Part shown: positions 54,144 to 57,674 of the stretch, one piece after another | How the letters are laid out: each line of letters opens with the position of its first letter | Numbering within the stretch: the stretch's first letter is position 1 | Assembly (NCBI GenBank): GCA_002708305.1 | Contig: PANE01000017.1 | Coordinates: forward strand, 11,847 to 69,520 | Length of the DNA: 57,674 nucleotides | From: Rhodospirillaceae bacterium | GTDB lineage: Bacteria; Pseudomonadota; Alphaproteobacteria; Thalassobaculales; Thalassobaculaceae | Direction: 5' to 3' | The notes under the pieces: model-generated | Database searches by the model: none | What the model was told of the DNA's origin: nothing | Seen by the model: only the letters and a program-made list of their open reading frames with translations | Translations under genes and position numbers: made by a program

Positions 54144-55364
54144 ATGTCACGTGTATCAGCTTCTACGATATCTTTGTTAGTAAGTGTAATGTTTGTTTGG
54201 GCCGCAAATGGTCTTTGTTTTACGTTATTAGCTTTGAGAATGAGTATCGAGGGATTCGATACAATGGATATAGGTTTAGTCACGACAGGTTATTTTTTTG
54301 GTCAACTTCTGGGAGCTATATTCTTTGGTATAATAATTGAACGGGTTGGTCATGTTCGTGCTTTTGCCGCTTTTGCATCTTTATTATCGGCTGGTGTTAT
54401 AGGTTATGTTCTTTATGTTGATTTAATAGTTTGGAGTTGTATTAGAGTTTTACACGGAATGTGCATAGCTGGTTTATTAATGGTTGTAGAAAGTTGGTTG
54501 AATGGCTCAGTTTCCAATAAAAGTCGTGGAAGATTATTAGCGCTCTATACCATTGTTCAGTCCATATCTATGAGCTTAGGGCAACAGTTATTGAATTTAG
54601 AAGAACCAAATAGTTTTATATTATTTGCTCTTGCGTCTATTTTTTTCTCTCTAGCCTTGCTACCTCTCGTCTTGTCACGGTCTGTAAGTGTGGGCGAAGT
54701 GGTCCCATCTCGCCTAAAATTTAGGGAATTAATAAAAATCTCTCCTTTAGGGGTAATGGGAAGCTTGGGAAGCGGTGCGTTGGTTTCAATCTTAATTGGA
54801 CTTAGTCCTATATATCTAGGAACATTAGGCCTTTCTATTTCCCAAATAGCGCTATTTATGAGCGTAATTATTTTTGGTGGTTTAATAGTTCAATATGCGG
54901 TGGGTCGTACTTCAGATATTTTTGATAGACGAACGATAATTGCCATAGCTCTATTTTGCGGCGGTAGCTTATGCTTGGCTATCAGTTTAACGCCGGGGCT
55001 TAATTTTTGGACCCTACTGGGACTTACAACTATATATAGTGGTATAATTTTTGCGGTATACCCACTTTCTGTAGCCCATGCTAATGATTATTTAGAGGTT
55101 GATGACCTGGTTCCAGCTAGTGCCGGATTAATCATGGCGATGGCAATTGGAGCCACAGTGGGTCCGTTGGTTACCACCATGTATATGGAATATTTTGGTA
55201 ATTCAGGATTCTTTGTTTTTAGTAGCATCATTTGTTTTATGATTGGGGGGTTCGCAATTTTTAGGATGTCACGTCGCTCTGCTCCAGATATGAAAGACCA
55301 AGGACCTTACGTGTTGGTCTCTAGAACCACCCCAGCGTCTGTTGAACTGGATCCTAGAACATAA
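54144..55364 (+). CDS. MFS transporter, YcaD-like
   Basis: A 406-residue membrane protein with about 12 hydrophobic segments in two halves. The first half contains LRMSIEGFDTMDIGLVTTGYFFGQLLG and the loop IIERVGHVRAF (A-motif position). VVESWLNGSVSNKSRGRLLALY in the centre of the first half is characteristic of the YcaD group. The second half has the A-motif-like GRTSDIFDRRTII. It is probably an efflux or uptake carrier with unknown substrate. There is no good Shine-Dalgarno before the ATG at 54144, and an inverted repeat ends five bases upstream. It converges on soeC after 28 bases. Confidence 0.85.
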   Translation: MSRVSASTISLLVSVMFVWAANGLCFTLLALRMSIEGFDTMDIGLVTTGYFFGQLLGAIFFGIIIERVGHVRAFAAFASLLSAGVIGYVLYVDLIVWSCIRVLHGMCIAGLLMVVESWLNGSVSNKSRGRLLALYTIVQSISMSLGQQLLNLEEPNSFILFALASIFFSLALLPLVLSRSVSVGEVVPSRLKFRELIKISPLGVMGSLGSGALVSILIGLSPIYLGTLGLSISQIALFMSVIIFGGLIVQYAVGRTSDIFDRRTIIAIALFCGGSLCLAISLTPGLNFWTLLGLTTIYSGIIFAVYPLSVAHANDYLEVDDLVPASAGLIMAMAIGATVGPLVTTMYMEYFGNSGFFVFSSIICFMIGGFAIFRMSRRSAPDMKDQGPYVLVSRTTPASVELDPRT

Positions 55365-55392
55365 TAGTTTTAAGCATTTTTGACTTTGTTTT

Positions 55393-56343
55393 TTATAGAG
55401 ACTTTGCCCCATAAAATAGCGTCACCACATGTTTTGCTTCCGCGAAAAATAACCATCGTTCGGTTATTGTTCCCAGTGTAGCTGATACTAGGGCCACTAG
55501 GCTAGATATTAAGATTATCGATCCATCCTGTTCAAATAGAGTTATTGCTGCCGCTACTGTTGGAATAAGAAACAGTGAGATAAATGTTAGCTTACGCAAT
55601 TTCTGAGTGTGCTTTCGTGCAACACTAAAACCCATCTCCCTCATGACAAAGTTTTCTGAAGTTGTGGGACTATCAAGTAGAGTTACTGATTCTGATCCAT
55701 CCCCTAACCCGGTTGCTGTAGCAGAGGTTGAGCGTGAGGGCTTATCGATCACTTTCCAATACGTCAATTTTACTATTCCACCTAGTATTCCCAACGAAAG
55801 TATTATCCAAGAAAGATTAATAACAAATGAATCAAAGATTGCAGTAAGAAAAGTAATAATCAGTGCGCCGTCCAAAAGGCCGATTAGCAGATAAATAAAG
55901 GGCACAAATAGAGAGTTCCACTGCGGAATAGTTTTCAGAGAGGCATATATTTGCGCAGTACAAAATATAGTGAGCAAACTAAAAACACCCGCTGTAAGTC
56001 CCCAAAATTCCCACGGACCAAGGATAAGATCTGGAAACCCTCCGGCTAACCAGAAAATACTAGCTGGGATAAATGTTATGATAGCAAACACACCTTCGCG
56101 AGATAGCCATGAAGAACGCCATTGCGACAAAGCTCTCCAAGCCCGTTCAGGGTGCCCTAAATGTGCCGTTGAAGATAAAAGTCCTGCCGTAATTAAAATC
56201 AAAGCAAGTGTAATGATTGTAAGGTTAAATGATGCTTTTAATGGTATCCAACCGAACGCAGCAAATAAACCTAGCAGTGCCAGTATTCCATAACCGGCTC
56301 CAGAAGCTGAAGTAAAAAAAATTACAGAAAATGCTGGGTGCAT
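55393..56343 (-). CDS. soeC: Membrane anchor subunit of a molybdoenzyme, SoeC/DmsC family
   Basis: A 316-residue membrane protein with about eight to nine hydrophobic helices. It begins MHPAFSVIFFTSASGAGYGILALLGLF, a form I associate with the SoeC type of DmsC-family anchors, and shows HLGHPERAWRALSQWRSSWLSREGVF near residue 60. It passes electrons between the iron-sulfur subunit and the quinone pool. The frame is open to 56376, but the conserved N-terminus and the AAGGA site fix the ATG at 56343. It lies ten bases after soeB. Assignment to sulfite dehydrogenase rather than DMSO reductase is inference. Confidence 0.78.
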   Translation of the reverse strand: MHPAFSVIFFTSASGAGYGILALLGLFAAFGWIPLKASFNLTIITLALILITAGLLSSTAHLGHPERAWRALSQWRSSWLSREGVFAIITFIPASIFWLAGGFPDLILGPWEFWGLTAGVFSLLTIFCTAQIYASLKTIPQWNSLFVPFIYLLIGLLDGALIITFLTAIFDSFVINLSWIILSLGILGGIVKLTYWKVIDKPSRSTSATATGLGDGSESVTLLDSPTTSENFVMREMGFSVARKHTQKLRKLTFISLFLIPTVAAAITLFEQDGSIILISSLVALVSATLGTITERWLFFAEAKHVVTLFYGAKSL

Positions 56344-56353
56344 AATAGTTTCC

Positions 56354-57151
56354 TTATCGGGAGAGCACTGCATCAACCCACTTTAATAACGGGTTGTCGA
56401 TAGCTGCGGCTTGATCATTATTATCAGAAATTGCCATATTCAAAATTGATATTTGATCATGTTTTTCTGATGTTTGATCACGGCGCGGTCTTGGCGGCAA
56501 ATACTTATTTGTTGGTTTATATCCAAGTTCTGGCAATAAATCATAGCCTTGACGATCTTTTACTAAAACTGAGACGTCAGAATTAGGGTCATTAAAATCA
56601 CCAAAATGTCTAGCTCCCGCAGGACATGTAGAGACACAGGCTGGTACTCGATCCACCTCTTCTAAATTTTCGTTATAAATTTTATCAATACAAAGGGTGC
56701 ATTTTTTCATGACACCGTCTGTTTGATCATATTCCCGGGCTCCATATGGACAAGCCCAAGAACATAGTTTGCAGCCTATACAGGTATCGGGATTCACCAA
56801 AACTATGCCGTCTTCTTCACGTTTGTATGAAGCTCCAGTTGGACAAACGGTAACGCAGGCTGGCTCTTCGCAATGAAGGCAAGAACGTGGAAAATGAACT
56901 GTTCTACTTTGGGAACCTTCGCCAACTTCATAGGTATGGACTCTATTAAACCAAACGCCCCAGGCACCAGTATCATCGCCATCTTGAGATTCAGTTCCTG
57001 AATATGCGTTCCAATCGGTCATTGGAGCTGAATGCCCCCCCGAGTTCCACTCTTTACAATTTACAGCACAGGCGTGACAACCAACACAAATGTCTAGATC
57101 TATAACCAGGCCTAGCTTTGAACCGTTTAATGACTTTGGTAGATTTGTCAT
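56354..57151 (-). CDS. soeB: Iron-sulfur subunit of a molybdoenzyme, SoeB/DmsB family
   Basis: A 265-residue ferredoxin-like subunit. Four cysteine groups can hold four [4Fe-4S] clusters: CVGCHACAVNC (about 22-32), CLHCEEPACVTVCP, CIGCKLCSWACP, and CTLC with CVSTCP. The insertion between the first two groups (HSAPMTDWNAY..., GVWFNRVHTYEVG) matches the SoeB-type subunits of cytoplasmic sulfite dehydrogenases better than short DmsB proteins, to my reading. It has no twin-arginine signal. It lies two bases from the catalytic subunit gene and ten from the anchor gene, so the order is soeA-soeB-soeC. Confidence 0.82.
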   Translation of the reverse strand: MTNLPKSLNGSKLGLVIDLDICVGCHACAVNCKEWNSGGHSAPMTDWNAYSGTESQDGDDTGAWGVWFNRVHTYEVGEGSQSRTVHFPRSCLHCEEPACVTVCPTGASYKREEDGIVLVNPDTCIGCKLCSWACPYGAREYDQTDGVMKKCTLCIDKIYNENLEEVDRVPACVSTCPAGARHFGDFNDPNSDVSVLVKDRQGYDLLPELGYKPTNKYLPPRPRRDQTSEKHDQISILNMAISDNNDQAAAIDNPLLKWVDAVLSR

Positions 57152-57153
57152 AA

Positions 57154-57674
57154 TTATTTGTCCTTTCCACCATATCTGGACACTGAGTCTCCTCGGGGTA
57201 CAGTAGAAAACACTTTCATGATTTCGAATTGTGGTTCTGATAATTCACCTGGCCTATCAGCACCTGCCTTTTCAATCTTCACTCTAAGGTCAAACCAAGC
57301 TGCTTGTCCTGTGATTGGGTCCGAATTTGCGTATCTATAGCCGTCGCCTTTTTCTGGTAATAACTGAGAGATTATATGGTTAAGGAGAAAGCCCTTAGTT
57401 CCTTCTGGTGCATCTGGAGATAGGTTCCATGCACCACGTCTTTTCCCTATCGCATTCCAGGTCCATACTGTATCCTCATTGACACCCTCCATCAGTTGGA
57501 CCTGAGCCTTTAACCTCCCCTGGGACGATGAAACATAGACCCAATCGGCATCATCTATACCCATTTTTGTGGCCCGTTTTCTACTCATGTATAGCTTATT
57601 AAAACCATGAATTTGTCGTAGCCAAGCATTTTGGGAGCCCCATGAGTGATACATTGCCATTGGTCTTTGCGTTA
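57154..57674 (-). CDS. soeA: Molybdopterin oxidoreductase catalytic subunit, C-terminal part (SoeA-like)
   Basis: This is the C-terminal 173 codons of a large molybdenum enzyme; the frame runs open to the window edge, with TQRP before the first Met. The visible part is the molybdopterin dinucleotide-binding domain: MAMYHSWGSQNAWLRQIHG, LYMSRKRATKMGIDDADWVYVSSSQGRLKAQV (the family's late beta-barrel with a G...GD/DW..V pattern) and WTWNAIGKRRGAW. The end is normal. With SoeB and SoeC it would oxidise sulfite in the cytoplasm and feed electrons to quinone. A DMSO or other reductase is the alternative, since the active-site part is missing. Confidence 0.78.
   Translation of the reverse strand, partial: TQRPMAMYHSWGSQNAWLRQIHGFNKLYMSRKRATKMGIDDADWVYVSSSQGRLKAQVQLMEGVNEDTVWTWNAIGKRRGAWNLSPDAPEGTKGFLLNHIISQLLPEKGDGYRYANSDPITGQAAWFDLRVKIEKAGADRPGELSEPQFEIMKVFSTVPRGDSVSRYGGKDK

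Noticed and set aside
1-57674. Search by eye for tRNA, rRNA, CRISPR arrays, insertion sequences, phage genes and toxin-antitoxin pairs
   Set aside because: No repeats with regular spacing, transposase motifs, integrase motifs or tRNA-like cloverleaf sequences were seen in the intergenic regions. A tRNAscan or ISfinder search could still find something I missed.

Overview
The window is AT-rich chromosomal DNA, densely coded on both strands. It most likely comes from a free-living, probably marine alphaproteobacterium. The evidence is gene order and protein type: the run yebC-ruvC-ruvA-ruvB-ybgC-tolQ-tolR-tolA-tolB-pal-cpoB-tilS-ftsH-folP-glmM, the run tkt-gap-fba-thiE-efp-suhB, a 6S RNA between zapA and the 5-formyltetrahydrofolate cyclo-ligase gene, a zinc-free L31 and a class I (DhnA-type) aldolase. 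I see no rRNA, tRNA, CRISPR array, insertion sequence or phage gene. Species and order cannot be fixed from this sequence alone.

Layout. (1) About 1-18.7 kb is an accessory, catabolic-looking region. It holds the end of an enoyl-CoA hydratase, a GAF protein, two luciferase-like flavin oxidoreductases, a second enoyl-CoA hydratase, a VOC/glyoxalase-like protein and a divergent alanine-racemase-fold protein. Next come a fused hydantoinase/5-oxoprolinase (HyuA-HyuB), a TauD/TfdA dioxygenase, a GntR/FCD regulator, an MFS transporter, threonine aldolase, an SDR, a tartrate/D-malate dehydrogenase-like enzyme, a PCu(A)C copper chaperone, O-acetylhomoserine sulfhydrylase, an alpha/beta hydrolase and a thioesterase. 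(2) 19-22 kb: Hsp20, ribosomal protein L31 and an MsbA-like ABC exporter. (3) 22-31.7 kb, minus strand: a TolQ/ExbB-like, MotB-like and OmpA-like envelope trio, then a SuhB-like protein, EF-P, ThiE, class I aldolase, GAPDH and transketolase. (4) 32-34.4 kb: a small coiled-coil protein, ZapA, 6S RNA, 5-FTHF cyclo-ligase and a YmdB-type phosphoesterase. (5) 34.5-50.2 kb: the recombination/Tol-Pal/tRNA-lysidine/FtsH/folate/cell-wall block, ending with thiD. (6) 50.4-55.4 kb: an AlaX-type editing protein, an orphan 98-residue protein, PseC and PseB of pseudaminic acid synthesis, and an MFS protein. (7) 55.4 kb to the end, minus strand: a three-subunit molybdoenzyme most like the SoeABC sulfite dehydrogenase, cut by the window edge.

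How the genes work together. Regions 3-5 are core housekeeping. Region 1 reads as a regulated degradation cluster: GntR regulator, transporter, ring- or lactam-opening hydantoinase-type enzyme, oxygenases and acyl-CoA steps. Its substrate cannot be read from the sequence.

The most interesting signals are these. (a) The racemase-fold protein lacks the second catalytic Tyr and the PLP-contacting Arg. (b) The SuhB-family protein has lost several metal ligands while sitting in its usual place beside efp. (c) The SDR lacks the Asn and Tyr of its catalytic tetrad. (d) Two perfect tandem hairpins, the second a textbook terminator, lie across and inside the first codons of folP. No clear new defence or mobile system was found.
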